This document shows positions 22,700 through 36,943 of a DNA stretch of 64,000 nucleotides, piece after piece (within the stretch, counting starts at the first letter, position 1; each line of letters begins with the position of its first letter). Below the pieces are notes generated by a model. The model was not told the DNA's origin. It did no database searches and saw only the letters and a list, made by a program, of their open reading frames with translations. The position numbers and the translations under genes are program-made. The stretch lies in assembly GCA_019096195.1 (NCBI GenBank), contig JAGTXK010000021.1:744001-808000 (forward strand). Reading direction: 5' to 3'. The DNA comes from Boletus sp. NGJ. Taxonomy: Eukaryota; Basidiomycota; Agaricomycetes; Boletales; Boletaceae.

Positions 22700-23236
22700 C
22701 TACCAGAACTGACGACGTTTCTCCCTGATAGCCCTGAACGTCGACTTTCTCTCTCCCCACCCGGCCTTGACCGCCTGCACCTTGGCCTCCTGCTTCCGTG
22801 CAAACGCCGTTCGGAGGGACCGCGGGAGAGCAGCGACCTGGGAGACGAAGCTGGGGGTGCAGTTGAACATTTTGGCGAGCTTGGCGCAGCTGTAAACCTC
22901 CGGATTCGACCGTCTGAGCGTCCGTAGTTTCTCGACGTCCGCCTGTGACAGTCGTTCTGGTTCTGATCTGTAATCTGACGGTCGAAGCAGGGGCGGCAGT
23001 GGACCGCCTGTGGGCACAGCTGGCCGCAGGAGTGGGGAAGCAGGGTCGAGCGTGGTCGAGTAGGGAGACGGTGCAGACGGAGGGGGCCGGTGAATGAATG
23101 TCAGCTTGTCGCCGTCCAAGGGGGTGACGACGGCATTGTGCAATGGATCCGGGAAACGTGCGGGGGGCTTTTCTGGTCGACGGGTCGCATACGTCCTGCA
23201 GCGGGACAGACTCGGCGCAAACCGGGGCTTGAGCAT
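22700..23236 (-). CDS. MRPL20: Mitochondrial ribosomal protein mL58 (yeast Mrpl20)
   Basis: A component of the fungal mitochondrial large ribosomal subunit. The start at 23236 gives MLKPRFAPSLSRCRTYATRR, a typical mitochondrial presequence; the in-frame ATG at 23281 adds only a poly-Phe stretch derived from a T-tract. The mature part shows the family pattern: FIHRPPPSAPSPYSTTLDPA, SPLLRP, GPLPPLLRPSDYR, LSQADVEKLRTLRRSNPEVY, SCAKLAKMFNCTPSFVSQVA and a basic C-terminus ending EKRRQFW. It is a single uninterrupted exon of 178 residues, close to family length. Confidence 0.9.
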   Translation of the reverse strand: MLKPRFAPSLSRCRTYATRRPEKPPARFPDPLHNAVVTPLDGDKLTFIHRPPPSAPSPYSTTLDPASPLLRPAVPTGGPLPPLLRPSDYRSEPERLSQADVEKLRTLRRSNPEVYSCAKLAKMFNCTPSFVSQVAALPRSLRTAFARKQEAKVQAVKAGWGERKSTFRAIREKRRQFW

Positions 23237-23926
23237 GGTTGGGTGTTGAAAAAAAAAAAGGAAAGAAATGACACGCGCCACAAATTTACTTGTAATTCAT
23301 TGCATCGCCTCGCATCGCCTCGACTCGTCACAGAAGAGAAACAGCTCCAACGTTGCGGACAACTCAACTCCTATCGACTCATCAGCTCACAATTCCGTAG
23401 TTCGCTTAGCTCGAACCGAGCTGCAATGCGATCGGGCGTATTCATTGCACACCGTCGATCTTTTACCAACTGGCAGTAACAAGGAAATGGCTGGGTGACA
23501 AACGTGTAGACGGCGGATGCCAATCTCTGCTATATACGAAGCACGCCAGACCTCGTAATGAATGCAAGATGCGGTCTGAATCTATCATACACCCCCCTAT
23601 AAGTACAGATAACAAAGATTCAAGACAAAACCAGCCGAACGAGTAGGGAAAAAAAAAAAAAGGGAAAAGAAAAGAAAAGAGTGTGCGAATTTTCCTAGGC
23701 CGAACCACGAATAATGGATGTGCGCGAAATACGAAAGCAAGCGACACAAGAAACAAGTCATAAATCAATCAGAGATACATGGTCCGCGAATCTCTTGGGA
23801 AAAATGCTATTCTGGAGGGAAAGGTGGTGCAAGTGAACGTGTATATGGCAAGCTCAAACTGTCCGGTCGTCATCAAACAATGATCTATAAAAGACCCATA
23901 AAAGAGCTCTAGGCGTGCCGACAAAC
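23237..23926. other. Intergenic region without a recognised gene
   Basis: About 690 nt between the mL58 start and the end of the coiled-coil protein gene. It has A/G-rich low-complexity tracts at 23249-23268 and 23648-23680. No coding exon or RNA gene is supported. Confidence 0.4.
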
Positions 23927-25982
23927 TCATGATTTGTCACCGCCTCTCGAGGACGCTTGTCCTTCAATGGGGGGATTGCTGTTCCCATACGACCCGGCAA
24001 AGTACAACCGGGCAGCGGGCCGCGAGTCCGTTTGTCGGGCAGCGGAGGTCCGCTCTGGTATAGCTTGTGGCCTCACAGGTGCCGTGCTTTTCGCAGAACC
24101 CTGAGAGCCTGATACAACTCGATTATGTCCACCGAGGATAAATGAACCGTGCAACGCTTGTGGGGGCTCTGGTCGAACAGTCGCGGTAGAGATCGAAAGC
24201 CGACGTGTGACTTCGACGGGGGGCGACGAAGATGGCTGGTGCTCCTGCTCTCTTCCCGGAGAGGTGACCTTGATGATCGCATCGGGTCTGCGCTGCTCAG
24301 GCGCGGGAAAACGATACGACGACGGAGCCTCTGAGCAAGGAGGAATCCCGTTCTGATGAAACTTGCCACCCTGTGGGTATCCATACCCAGCGCCATCCTG
24401 TCCCTTGGCAGATGCCTCCGCCCGGACAGCGAGAAGTGCTTCTTCAAGCGATTCCATACGCTGGCGGAGCATCGTGATCTCCTCCCGCATGACTCGGGTG
24501 CGCTTCTCGACCAAATCCTCCACTATCTCGTCCATCTTCTCCTGTTGCTGCTTCAGCGACGCCATCAGCACATTCGACTTTTGCATCTGGTCCGATAACC
24601 AGCCCTTTAACTGCTTCGAGTCATTGAGGGCGTCGAAAAAGACCTCAAAGGGTGCCAAAAAGGCAGACTTGTCGCCCGTGTAGCCGGGATGTTGGAGCGC
24701 ATGAGGCGTGGGTGGTACCAAGGTGTTGGCTATTGGAACGGATGGATTCGGAGGAGAGAGTATCGCCCGTGCGGTCGAGCTAATCAAAGGCGCGGTGGTG
24801 CCCTGAAGACTAAACCGGGTGGGTGTCGGAGGGACGTTACCGGCAACTCTCCGGGTGGACTGGGTACTGTTCAGGACCAATGGCAGACGTGGTATTACCA
24901 TTGGGAAACGGCCGGGATCTGCCACTGGTGGGGCACTCTGAATAACGGGTGCCAACGGATCGGAAGGGCCTGCACCACGGGGGCTAATCATAATATCAGC
25001 AGGCTTCTTTTTTCGGCCACCGGGCTGGGCAGCACGACGACGTGCAAAGCTGATTGGCGGAGGAGGCAAGGAGTGCGCTACGGCAAACTGTTGTGATTTG
25101 GACGCAGGCTCGGCTGCATTCTGAGCTAACGCGAGAGCGGACGGTTGTTGGCTGGAGACAATTATCGGTGGAGGGGTAAGAGGCCGGGTTGCAGATGTAG
25201 TCACCTGGCTGCCGGATGCCACCGCGTTTCCAGCGCAACGGTTCGCGACAGACACCGTGCTGGGACTGATGCGCCCAATACGAGACAGTTTTGAGGTCGT
25301 CAACTGATCACCGGGTGGCGACCTACTGAGAAGACTCCCAGAAACCATGGGACATGCGCCCGTGGATGACATGACAGCAGATATGCTCCCACGACGCTGG
25401 TCCACAAGGGTGATTTGTTGCTGCTTGACGAGTATGGGCCGAGGCTGATCGCGAGGTACGGCGTCGTCTGGGACGGGAAGGGTGGTGACGACGGGGGATA
25501 TGGGAATAGGTGTGCCTTGTTCAGCAGAGGCTCTGATAGTGCTCGGACCGTGGGGTGGGCCGCTGACGGTCACACGGCGTTTTTTCGACAAGGGTTGTAC
25601 GCCAGGCGTGGCAGAGGTATCCCGGGAGAGTTGGGGCGGGGACTGGGGAGGACGTTGGGAGTCGTCTCTGTCCTCTTCCTTGATTCGGACAGCCAAGGGA
25701 GATTGGCGGGTACCATCAGCGTTGTGGCTGGCGGGGAACGCGTTTGGCACGAAAATAGGCATGGAGGAGCGTAAAGGGGACTTACGCATCGACGGGAGCA
25801 CGGTCGGTGCGCGGGGGGAGGGGGGGGTCTTCGCGGGAGCGTTTCTTTGTGGTGGTGCGTGGCGGGGAGTGGGCATGGCGAGACTGGATCGGTGGGAGGG
25901 CGTTGCTGATGGGGGCAATGTCGCTGAGGGAAGAGTTGCTGAATGCTTGTGCAAAGGAGGGGAGGGACTGTGGAATAGACAT
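23927..25982 (-). CDS. Conserved Ser/Pro-rich coiled-coil protein, function unknown
   Basis: Not assigned to a named family. The start at 25982 gives MSIPQSLPSFAQAFSNSSLS. A GTAAGT donor after the codons for RAPVDA and a CCAG acceptor join in phase to HNADGTRQSPLAVRIKEEDR, so the intervening ATG-rich stretch that keeps the frame open upstream is intronic. Exon 2 is very long. It carries LSKKRRVTVSGPPHG, a likely nuclear localisation signal, then SPVVTTLPV and QQQITLVDQRRGSISAVMSS, which look conserved. A long Pro/Ser/Thr-rich disordered part follows, then a strongly predicted coiled coil near 24440-24620 (heptads in LKQQQEKMDEIVEDL and ITMLRQRMESLEEALLAV), then another disordered tail ending SRGGDKS. 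A nuclear regulator is plausible but is inference only. Confidence 0.68.
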
Positions 25983-26717
25983 GGCGAGAAGAGAGAAAAG
26001 ATTGGCTCGCCAGATTTGTGTTTGTGTCAGGAGAAAGGAAAAAAAAAAAAAAGAAACGGAACCGAAAATCACTCGAGCTAGGGACTCGGTGGAGGACGTT
26101 GAAAAAATAACGAATGGAATTCCCAAGTTGAATGGTACTAGTAACCAAGTCTCGTAAGTAACGTCGCGGTCGCTGATCCGGACAATCAGCAGAGAAAAGT
26201 GGGCACTGCGAGAACAGTTGACGACGTCCAGCCTCTCCACAGCCGTCGCATTGCTTCGAGCCTTTTTTTTTTTCTTTTTTCCCCAGTTATCCAATCTAAC
26301 CGAATCCAACTCGTCCTCATTGTCTTTCTCGCTCTCCTTCCCTTTGTTCTCGCCCCAATTTCCATTTCAATCTGCAAAATGAACCTTTCTCTCGCGCGTC
26401 CTTTATCCGCTGTCACGCGCATCCTCGTAGGTTTCATCGCCCAATCCAGGAGACCCCCCCTGCCACGGTGATCTCCTCGAGGCAGCTTTTCCTATCCCTC
26501 GCGACCAAGGAGGGCAACACCAATGAGAACAGCCCAACCAAACACACACGGCCACATACCGCGAGGCCGGTCCCAGGGAACTCTGTCATGCCATCAGATG
26601 CATCAAAACGCTACAGATAACGCCTCTCTTTGGTATCTGATCCTTGCGTCACCTCACTGTTCTCCTCGAGACTTCTGCCCTCATGCCACTTCTTGGCAGC
26701 CGCCCTGAAATAGCAAT
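25983..26717. other. Region between two minus-strand genes, weak coding signal
   Basis: About 730 nt with A/T tracts at 26037-26052 and 26263-26281. A short plus-strand ORF starts at 26379 (MNLSLARPLSAVTRIL) with a GTAGGT donor and looks like a presequence, but no convincing continuation was found. Otherwise nothing is recognised. Confidence 0.3.
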
Positions 26718-27110
26718 CTAAATCGCTCGGCGAACCTGTTTCACTAAGCTATCTCCCCCATAAAAGCTGTCCAGCGCCTTCTTCGGCTTATCGATGAACA
26801 CCTGGACGTAAGCCTCACCTTCTCACAGAAGGGCCGAGTCTCATTCATACCTTTGAGAGCTGTCAGTAAATGACCGCCGTCTTCGATAAAATGGAATGTG
26901 TGTTCAATTAATTTCGGACACGCCAATGGTGGGGCGACTGCTCTACCAACATACGCAGCCTAAATCAACCCAAATCGAACGGGTGGATGTGTATCGGTTT
27001 ACTTAGCGGACGACACGTCGTCCACTACTTATCGCATGACCTCATACTTGCCCTCCTTGCCAGCATGCTCGCTTAACAAGGTAAAACGCTTCCAACGTAA
27101 CAACGGACAT
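26718..27110 (-). CDS. Possible small spliced gene, function unknown
   Basis: From ATG at 27110 the minus strand reads MSVVTLEAFYLVKRACWQGG. A GTATGA donor and TTTAG acceptor join in phase to AAYVGRAVAPPLACPKLIEH and on to FHFIEDGGHLLTALKG. The next block, EAYVQVFIDKPKKALDSFYG and DSLVKQVRRAI with stop at 26718, has a protein-like composition. Reaching it needs a short intron (about 32 nt) near 26820-26851. No family is recognised. The same DNA on the plus strand also gives a short open stretch, so the strand is not certain. It lies just downstream of RTT109 on the same strand. Confidence 0.35.
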
Positions 27111-27192
27111 GATGCCTTCCAACAATCTATAGCTAAAATGAGTTCATAAGCTTGGCATGGGCGCACCATCAATAATAATATTTCTCCCCCAA

Positions 27193-28740
27193 TCAGGGTT
27201 TTCCCCTCTTTTTCCGACGCACGGTTAACACAGTGATGGCAGGCTTGCCGTCACCACCAGCGGCCTCGATGGATCCCTTACGTGGCTCATCAGGATTGCT
27301 CACCGCAACCGACCCGTAAATGCACGAATTGTACGTCTCCAGCGATGCGACTGGTTCCGCGAAGGGGTTTGGTGATACATCGTCCATAGTCCGTTTCTTA
27401 TTGATAAGACGCGGCGGAGGCGTCTCAGGGGCTGCCAAGGTGCTCGCAGTTCCATCTGGCTCTGGCGTACGCCGATGTGAATCGTCTGCAGGGCTCTGGG
27501 CAATGTCTCCAGACTGGACGATCTTGAGTCCATCACATAGGCCTTTAATGGCCTCTTCCAGAACCCGTGTAGACCACACTGCCCGTTCTACAGATGGAAA
27601 TTCGTGTCCAGTCATCAACGAAGTCAAGACACGCTTCATCATCTGCGAAGAGACCTGACCAGGCAGTGGAGCTAGCGGCGAAAATTCGCTGTGTGGCGTC
27701 GGTGTGGGGGATGACGTGGCCATGACAAAGAATCCTGTTACAGCTCCCGCGATGCATTCTTGACGGAATGACATGCGTTCCCAAAATTCTTCAATGGACA
27801 CCTTCTTAAAGGCAGTGTGTTCAGATTTCGTAGAGGAAGACACCTCCTTTTTATCCGAACCGCCCTCTGCGTCTTCTTCGGGCCTCTGGATAGCGTGGTT
27901 GGAACGAGGACGTTTCCGCTCCGGAGACTTGACGCCCTCCGCATCCGTGGTGTACGCGATCTCGTCCAAGAAGCGCGCCTTAGGGTCATCATCAAACCAC
28001 GGGACAACATGTCCAATGTGAGTAAGCTTCTCGCCGCGGCCGATCGGGGAACATGGCAGGGGGACGTGGGTCTGAGAGTACGGATGCCCATACGACCACG
28101 GCACCGACGTCCCAGACGTGGACGCATACACGCGTTCCAAAGCGTGAGACGCCTCGAGTTCCCCGAGACCCGGAAGGAGATAGAACAATCGGATACGAGC
28201 ACCCTGTTGACCGACACGTGCGGCCACGTCGTGGGCGACGATCCCAAACTGGCGTTTCCACCACGCACAGAGTTTGACGTCCGTCAGGGGGTACTTTCCC
28301 GGGAACTCGGCAGAGTTGGGGAAGAGGTATTGGTTCTGGGCGCGGGCGAAGAGGTGGACCCAGACATGGGCGACGGGGAGAGGTCGGGTGGTGGGATCGA
28401 CATAGTAAGTCAAGAACGCACGCACGAGCGCTGGGGTGGGCGAGGGCGCTTTTGCCTGGCCGGTGGAGTCGACCTTGGATACGTAGAGCACGGCGCTGGA
28501 TGTGGACGGTACATGGTAGAGGGACGCCTCGATGGCGGAGACGAGGACGCGGGGGGAATCTGGGGTAGGTTGTTCCGAGAGAAGGACGAGGATGTCCTGG
28601 AGAAACGTCTTTGGTCGGGGTGCTGCAAAGGGGTACAGGTTTGAGTGTTTTCTGGGGGACGATACGAGGACGTGGATGTGGAATTGGCGAGTGCCAGGGA
28701 GGCTTGCGAGCCCCTGCAAAAGCGCGTCGCGTAGGTTCAT
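27193..28740 (-). CDS. RTT109: Histone acetyltransferase Rtt109
   Basis: A fungal p300-like acetyltransferase that modifies histone H3 Lys56 (with a chaperone) during replication-coupled nucleosome assembly. A single exon of 515 residues starts MNLRDALLQGLASLPGTRQF. Family segments include LTYYVDPTTRPLPVAHVWVH, LFARAQNQYLFPNSAEFPGK, LCAWWKRQFG and VPWSYGHPYSQTHVPLPCSP. The acidic active-site region WFDDDPKARFLDEI is near 27965-28005, followed by EEFWERMSFRQECIAGAVTG. A Lys/Arg-rich stretch (SPERKRPRSNHAIQRP) and a basic C-terminus ending VRRKKRGKP fit nuclear location. The C-terminal 150 residues are disordered and longer than in yeast. A 275-residue ORF on the opposite strand is a shadow. 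Confidence 0.93.
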   Translation of the reverse strand: MNLRDALLQGLASLPGTRQFHIHVLVSSPRKHSNLYPFAAPRPKTFLQDILVLLSEQPTPDSPRVLVSAIEASLYHVPSTSSAVLYVSKVDSTGQAKAPSPTPALVRAFLTYYVDPTTRPLPVAHVWVHLFARAQNQYLFPNSAEFPGKYPLTDVKLCAWWKRQFGIVAHDVAARVGQQGARIRLFYLLPGLGELEASHALERVYASTSGTSVPWSYGHPYSQTHVPLPCSPIGRGEKLTHIGHVVPWFDDDPKARFLDEIAYTTDAEGVKSPERKRPRSNHAIQRPEEDAEGGSDKKEVSSSTKSEHTAFKKVSIEEFWERMSFRQECIAGAVTGFFVMATSSPTPTPHSEFSPLAPLPGQVSSQMMKRVLTSLMTGHEFPSVERAVWSTRVLEEAIKGLCDGLKIVQSGDIAQSPADDSHRRTPEPDGTASTLAAPETPPPRLINKKRTMDDVSPNPFAEPVASLETYNSCIYGSVAVSNPDEPRKGSIEAAGGDGKPAITVLTVRRKKRGKP

Positions 28741-28859
28741 GCTCTGGAGTGCGTGGGAAGCCGAGGAAAAAGTGTTATGGTATATTACTGTAAGACTACA
28801 TCCGCATAGTAGAGTACAAGAAAATCATTCAATGCAAGGAAAATAATCTGGGCGTGCAT

Positions 28860-31635
<2,776 letters not shown>

Positions 31636-31770
31636 GGTGGTGGTCGTGTGCAGAGGAGAGCCCAGCGAGGCAGAATCGGATCAGTAGGGACGCTTAGGTG
31701 GCTTGCCGCAAAGGTGCGTTTGTGGCGCTGAACTCGCCTCTCAGGGAAACATAACGTGGCATTAACTACT

Positions 31771-32794
31771 CTAAATCTTGACGCCCCTATGTATGCAAGC
31801 AATTCCACCCCACAAGTCTGTCCATGCCCCACCGTCGTGATCTCTCCCTGTCGCGAAGCCAGCGTCCCTAATCATCCCCGCAAACTCTGGCTGAGAAGGG
31901 AACTTTCGTATCGATTCGACCAAATACTGGTATGAGTCTCGGTCACCAGCCAAAATGGCCCCTATCAAGGGTATCACAGAAAACGAATACTGATCATATA
32001 GTCTGCGAACTATGAGATACATCCCAGCAAGATGGTGAGACACTCACGTGCTCAACAGGGGATTGTTCACTTTGCTAAACTCGAGGCAGGCGAAAGTGCC
32101 TCCTGGTTTGAGCACTCTGTGCGCCTCCTTCAGGACAGCGGGAATGGACGTGCAGTTGCGGATACCGAACGCAATCGTGTACAGATCGTATGAGTTGCCT
32201 TTGAACTGTGATGGAGGAAGCTCTTGTGCGTTGCCCTCATGCAATGACACCTGCGGTGCTTTGCACCCCTCAGTAATATCTCGGAAGAGTTCGTGACGGA
32301 CACTCACTGTTGTGGTACATTGTCTTCTTGAATCTCTTGAAACCTTCACCGAGCATTTGCGCGTTGATATCGACAACTTCGACGGAAGTCTCTCTGTCAG
32401 CATACTCTTCTCGTGCGTGGTCGAGGATACGAAGTGCAATGTCGCCTGTTCCTCCGGCAACATCGATGCAACGAATTGGACCTTTGCGACCTGGTCTTAA
32501 TGTAGAGACAAAGGTGTCTTTCCACAGCCTGTGTACGCCCAGAGACGAAGCATCGTTCATCAAGTCGTACTTGGACGCCACGCTATCGAAGACACCTTTC
32601 ACAAGGGAGTCTTTGGATTCTTCGGGGACTGTCTTGAAGCCAAACGAGGCGGACCGACCTGACGACTGCGAACTGCTTGTTGTCTGGCCATGGTTTTTCC
32701 GTAGGAGAATTGGTGCAACGAGCTGTCTGTTCGCTCGTTTCCTGCAAAACAAAACCTGACCGAGCATTTTGGATGGATGTAGACTCGGAGGCAT
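31771..32794 (-). CDS. COQ5: 2-methoxy-6-polyprenyl-1,4-benzoquinol methylase, Coq5
   Basis: The mitochondrial C-methyltransferase of ubiquinone synthesis. The start at 32794 (MPPSLHPSK) precedes [20 protein letters not shown], a likely presequence; the second Met at 32767 may be the real start. The UbiE/Coq5 blocks are complete: [20 protein letters not shown], the S-adenosylmethionine motif [23 protein letters not shown] with [54 protein letters not shown] and the C-terminus [19 protein letters not shown]. Two introns are seen, near 32290 and 32030. This is the last ordinary gene before the repeat-rich region begins at about 33 kb. Confidence 0.94.
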
Positions 32795-33052
32795 GGTTGA
32801 GTGGATTTATTCCTGGTCCCGACAGGTCCAGGCTCACCTTACTGTCTATTTCAGGCAGGTTGGCACCGTGGGGATTTTTATGTTCCAAAACACACCTCCA
32901 CTTCGGTCGCCCATATCTTCTTAACACCCACTCGGAATTTGACGGGAACGACGCCAATCGACTCAGACAGTCCAGGAGAACATCTTCCAGCCTTTCCAAA
33001 GTCGGAAGTCCAAGATTTTTATATTTCGGGATTCAGTGCTTGGTAAGTTTTC

Positions 33053-34052
33053 ATCTTTGCACTCTAATTCAATGGTCAAACTGGCATTGTAGCCATGCCA
33101 CATGGCCAGCAAACCATTCCCGAGGTGTAATGGGCCATCATTAGGCTTGCAAAATTTCTGGATCATGAACAGATTGGCATGTGTCTGAACCTCTCCACTT
33201 GCTCTGTCAAACAGATTCTCACTCACTTTCATCAAGATGGAACCATCCCCAACCCAGGGAAAGACTTGAATGTTGTCCAGAAGGAGAGAGTTGGAAGGAG
33301 GCACCTTAGTGATGTTGATGTTGAGGTACATATCATATCTATGCAGTTTCTTCTAGGTACTACAGTATGTAGAAAACCTCAGATCTTTACTTAGATGAAC
33401 TCCAAGAAATGTTATAAGCATCCTATAGTACTCAGGTCTTGCATGTGACTGTGTGGAGAACACTTTGCAGATACAGTACCATTAGTATATGTGAAACTGA
33501 ATTGAAGTATGACATCACTGGCCTTGTCAAAGCATGATATGGCTTACATGATGTTACATATTATTATGTACCATTACAAAAATGAAATCTTAGCTATGTA
33601 TTCACATATAATGCCATACTGAGCTAAGTACTTAGCAGTGATGGACTTACAGTACAATCACTACTGCCCAAAATGAAAGATTGCTCATGGTCAATGGATA
33701 GCACACATCCCCTTCACTTTGGTTGTAGTGGTAGGTTGGACTCTTGGAGCCTTTTGAATGCATCTTGCATGTCCATCTTTGTTGGAGTTCTTGGATCAAT
33801 TCTATATGTTGGTCTGGTCCATTCCTTGGGTCATGGTGATCATTTGATAATGATGACTTCTATTGGGTTATTCTCTGAGATCCTAAACCTCTCACACTCT
33901 AGAAATGGCATGTGAGTGATTGAACAACATATAATAATAATACTTACACCTTTGCTACTGTTCCCAGACTGACTTGAACCACCACTGTTGCTATCACCAA
34001 CACCTGCATCCTCAAGGCAAACAAGGGAGTTCTTAGGTGCACGATCTGACAT
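33053..34052 (-). pseudogene. Decayed multi-exon gene of a dispersed fungal family
   Basis: From ATG at 34052 the minus strand reads MSDRAPKNSLVCLEDAGVGD followed by a Ser/Gly-rich run and a GTAAGT donor. Further along are HIELIQELQQRWTCKMHSK and CYPLTMSNLSFWAVVI, then ECKDENLPSTESRNIKILDF. The segment is AT-rich and CpG-poor compared with the genes before it. The WTC..H / LSFWA pattern reminds me of hypothetical proteins repeated in agaricomycete genomes, but I cannot name a function. I see no single frame that spans it, so it is probably a relic. Confidence 0.35.
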
Positions 34053-34222
34053 ATTTCTACTTGGAAGATGTGCAACAACACATAGAGGTCACATTCACCT
34101 TTTAAATAAGTTGAGTTTATCTGTTGTCTATACTGAAATTAGCCCTTGTTTTGGCTTGTCACAATTCAGTTGATATTGGGGCCTGACTAGATCAGGAAAT
34201 CATGTAGTCTTCTCTTCAATAT

Positions 34223-34582
34223 TGATACGAATTAGACGTTTTCTCACTTATTTACGTAGTTAGCTAACACTTGAACGATCCCACGAACGACTTACATAGT
34301 TACCATTATACCTAGACCCTACATCTAGACCATACGTCACACATTAGTCAGCCTACGACATAACCCTATACCCATAGAACAGGCTAGACCCCACTACGTC
34401 ACTCTACGTCATAGAGAACATTCTAGTAGGTTCCATGACCGGCCCTAAGCTGGTCCGTGCTCGCAAGTAGTTAGTATATAAGTAAGCGTAGTAACGCTGT
34501 AGTAGGCAGTTTTGGAATTCCTCTTCTCTCGCTCGGATTACACCCTTCGCGTCCCGTGTGATATTGAGGCCTTTCCCTTTCA
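34223..34582 (+). repeat. 5' LTR of Gypsy copy 1
   Basis: 360 bp, TG..CA. A TATATA box is at 34475-34480; the predicted transcript start about 33 nt downstream falls at the sequence AGTTTTGGAATT (34508-34519). Confidence 0.95.
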
Positions 34583-34594
34583 AATTCCAAAACT
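34583..34594 (+). promoter_or_regulatory. Primer binding site, self-priming type
   Basis: AATTCCAAAACT lies directly after the 5' LTR. It is the exact complement of AGTTTTGGAATT at the predicted 5' end of the element's own RNA. This is the arrangement known from Tf1-type elements, where the RNA 5' end rather than a tRNA primes reverse transcription. Confidence 0.75.
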
Positions 34595-35423
34595 ATCCCT
34601 CGTTCCCGGGCTCTTCGCCTCCGGACACTTCCTCCTTTCTATCACCGCTTTTTGCCTAGTAGGTGCAAACTTTTTGCCCCCTAGTACCGCTCCCGCTTCC
34701 GACTCGACACTCCCCGCATCTGACCCTCAGAGGAACCGAGGGCTTCCGTTAGCGATAAGCGTAATACCGGACCTATACGGCAGTTGCTAGCGCGGAATCC
34801 CCCTCAACTGCAGGGAACGAACAAGGAGTTAGGGTCTCGTTCTCCACTCCCCCATCCACTTCCGAACGTGTGGGCTCGTCGCCGCCATTCACCCCATACT
34901 GGACCTCAGGTTTGAGGAACCCGCTCGTACACGTGACGTACGCGAGTAAAGCACTCAGCGAAACGCTTGCATATACGCTCGTCTGGCATCACAAATAAGG
35001 ATAAAGTTGCTATCGGGCATAGTGCACTAGCCCCACTTCTCTGGTGGTTGCCGACCAGAGCGTACATTGGTTCTACGATAGTGAACCCGGGTTCACGTGA
35101 TCACCCGTGACGTCACGTAGGTGCGACAACTCCATTTATCTCGACTTTGGAGCGTGCACCACCTCTCTGTAGTAAGAGAGTCATTCTCCGGTTCCTCTTT
35201 TTCGACTCTCCCCCATCCTGACGGTGTGCGGTCTTTCCCGCCGTTATTGATTTCAAGCTGCCTTCGGACGGACCCCACACATACAACGTGTACAGACGCC
35301 GCTACGTCTGGGCACACCCCAACTACTCATTCGTAGTCCACACCATTCTGACAACCTACCCTACACACGATCATCGCCTCCGCACCATAACCCACTTAGC
35401 TCAACTCGCCGGCCTTAGAAGAG

Positions 35424-36908
35424 ATGAGCCACGTACCCCAACAGCCGTACTCTCGCCCCATGTCCGCCGCCCCCGCCCCGGGCAGCTTCAGGGACCTGGC
35501 GAACCGGGCAGCAGCGCAGGGCTTGCCTACCCTGCAGCTGGCCCAGCCTACCCCCCAAGCGCTCACATCCCTGCTCCCGCAGGCCCCTCAGTCCCCCACG
35601 CGTCAGGAGGACATCGCGCAGTACGCGCTTCACCAATCGGTCCTACGCTACAACCTGTGGCGCCAGGCCTTTGCAGCGAACCCTGTAGCGGCTGGACCGC
35701 CGCCCCCAATCGAGGTGCCTCGAGTAGACCCTCCCGTAGCCGGACATGCAGTCCCCTCCCTGAGCTACGGTATCCGAGTCCACATCCCCTCCCCAGGGAG
35801 AACTCCCCGGCTGTTCCCACCGCAGGGCCCAGCTCCATCTCGCCCGCTCCCCACGCCGCCTCAACCCAGCTCCCCCTCCCAGTCGAATTCACCTGGGATC
35901 CCATGGCCCGCCGCACGTGGCTTCCCCCCGACCTCCCCTAAGATCGGGAAGAGCCTAGCGGCGAAGCCCGAACATTACGACAGGAATAAAGAAAAGTTCG
36001 TTCAGTGGTGGAGGACCATTACCCTCTACCTGAATGGCTTTGAAACCACGCCGACCGATCGGCAGAAAATTCTCATCACCCTGTCGTACATGAGAGGTGA
36101 CAACGTGGCTGGCAGGTTCTCGGATCTCCTGGCAGAAGGCAGCATGTATGACATGATTAGTTTTGAGTTTTTCGTAGAGAAGATCCGAAAGACTTTCCAA
36201 CCCGCTGGTCTCGCCCGGCTAGCTGAGCAAAAGTTGTTCTCCCTCAGACAAGGGAAGGACACGGTGGAAGACTATTTCACCCGCCTATATCAGCTGGCCA
36301 TAGAGGCCAAATTCAATGTGCGAATCAATGGGAGGACGATCGTAAACCAGATTCGACACCAAGCCCGGAATGAACTGGTCGAATACATCGAGAGATACAA
36401 GCCCGACCTCATCGACAGCACCGACATCCGTGAGTGGGAGACTGCTCTGGTACGGGCAGAGGAGGTACTTGGCACTATTGCAGAGTGCAAGAGGACCTCC
36501 AACGTCTACGCTACCGGTCCCACCTACAACCCCCGTTTCATCCCGTGTCCCCGCACATACACACCGCCCACCGCCCCCCCTCCTTCACACCCGCCTCCCT
36601 CGGTGCCCGCTATGCGCCCGCACCCTCAACAAACCAGGACCTTCCCCGGACAAGGCGCTCCTATGGAGCTAGATAAGGCACACGCAGCCGGGCTGTGCAG
36701 AAAATGTCGAAAACCCTGGCCATGCGCCGACCACCCGCCCCACCCTCGCCCTCAAGCGAGGAGCATAACGGTGAACGGTCAGGAGGTAACCCCCGAGATG
36801 TTTGCGACGATCAGGAGCATGATGGACTCCGCAGAGGCTCCCCAAGAGGAGCAAGTAGTGTATGCGCCCGATGTACAAAGTGACTCGGGTTTTCAGTCTG
36901 TACAGTAG
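35424..36908 (+). mobile_element. gag: gag region of Gypsy copy 1
   Basis: A Pro-rich N-terminus, then a capsid-type domain (FVQWWRTITLYLNGFETTPT, FEFFVEKIRKTFQPAGLARL, VEDYFTRLYQLAIEAKF) typical of Ty3/Gypsy gag proteins, and a Cys-containing segment CRKCRKPWPCADHPP near the end. Confidence 0.88.
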
Positions 36909-36943
36909 ATGTCAGTCGCTCTATTGTACCACCACCTAAGTCA

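Noticed and set aside
26379-26871. Plus-strand gene starting MNLSLARPLSAVTRIL, with a later block AISPIKAVQRLLRLID
   Set aside because: The first exon looks like a presequence with a GT donor, but the joins needed downstream hit stops. The later block is the antisense of a better minus-strand reading. Left undecided, not annotated.
27817-28644. 275-residue plus-strand ORF
   Set aside because: Antisense shadow of RTT109; no motif of its own.
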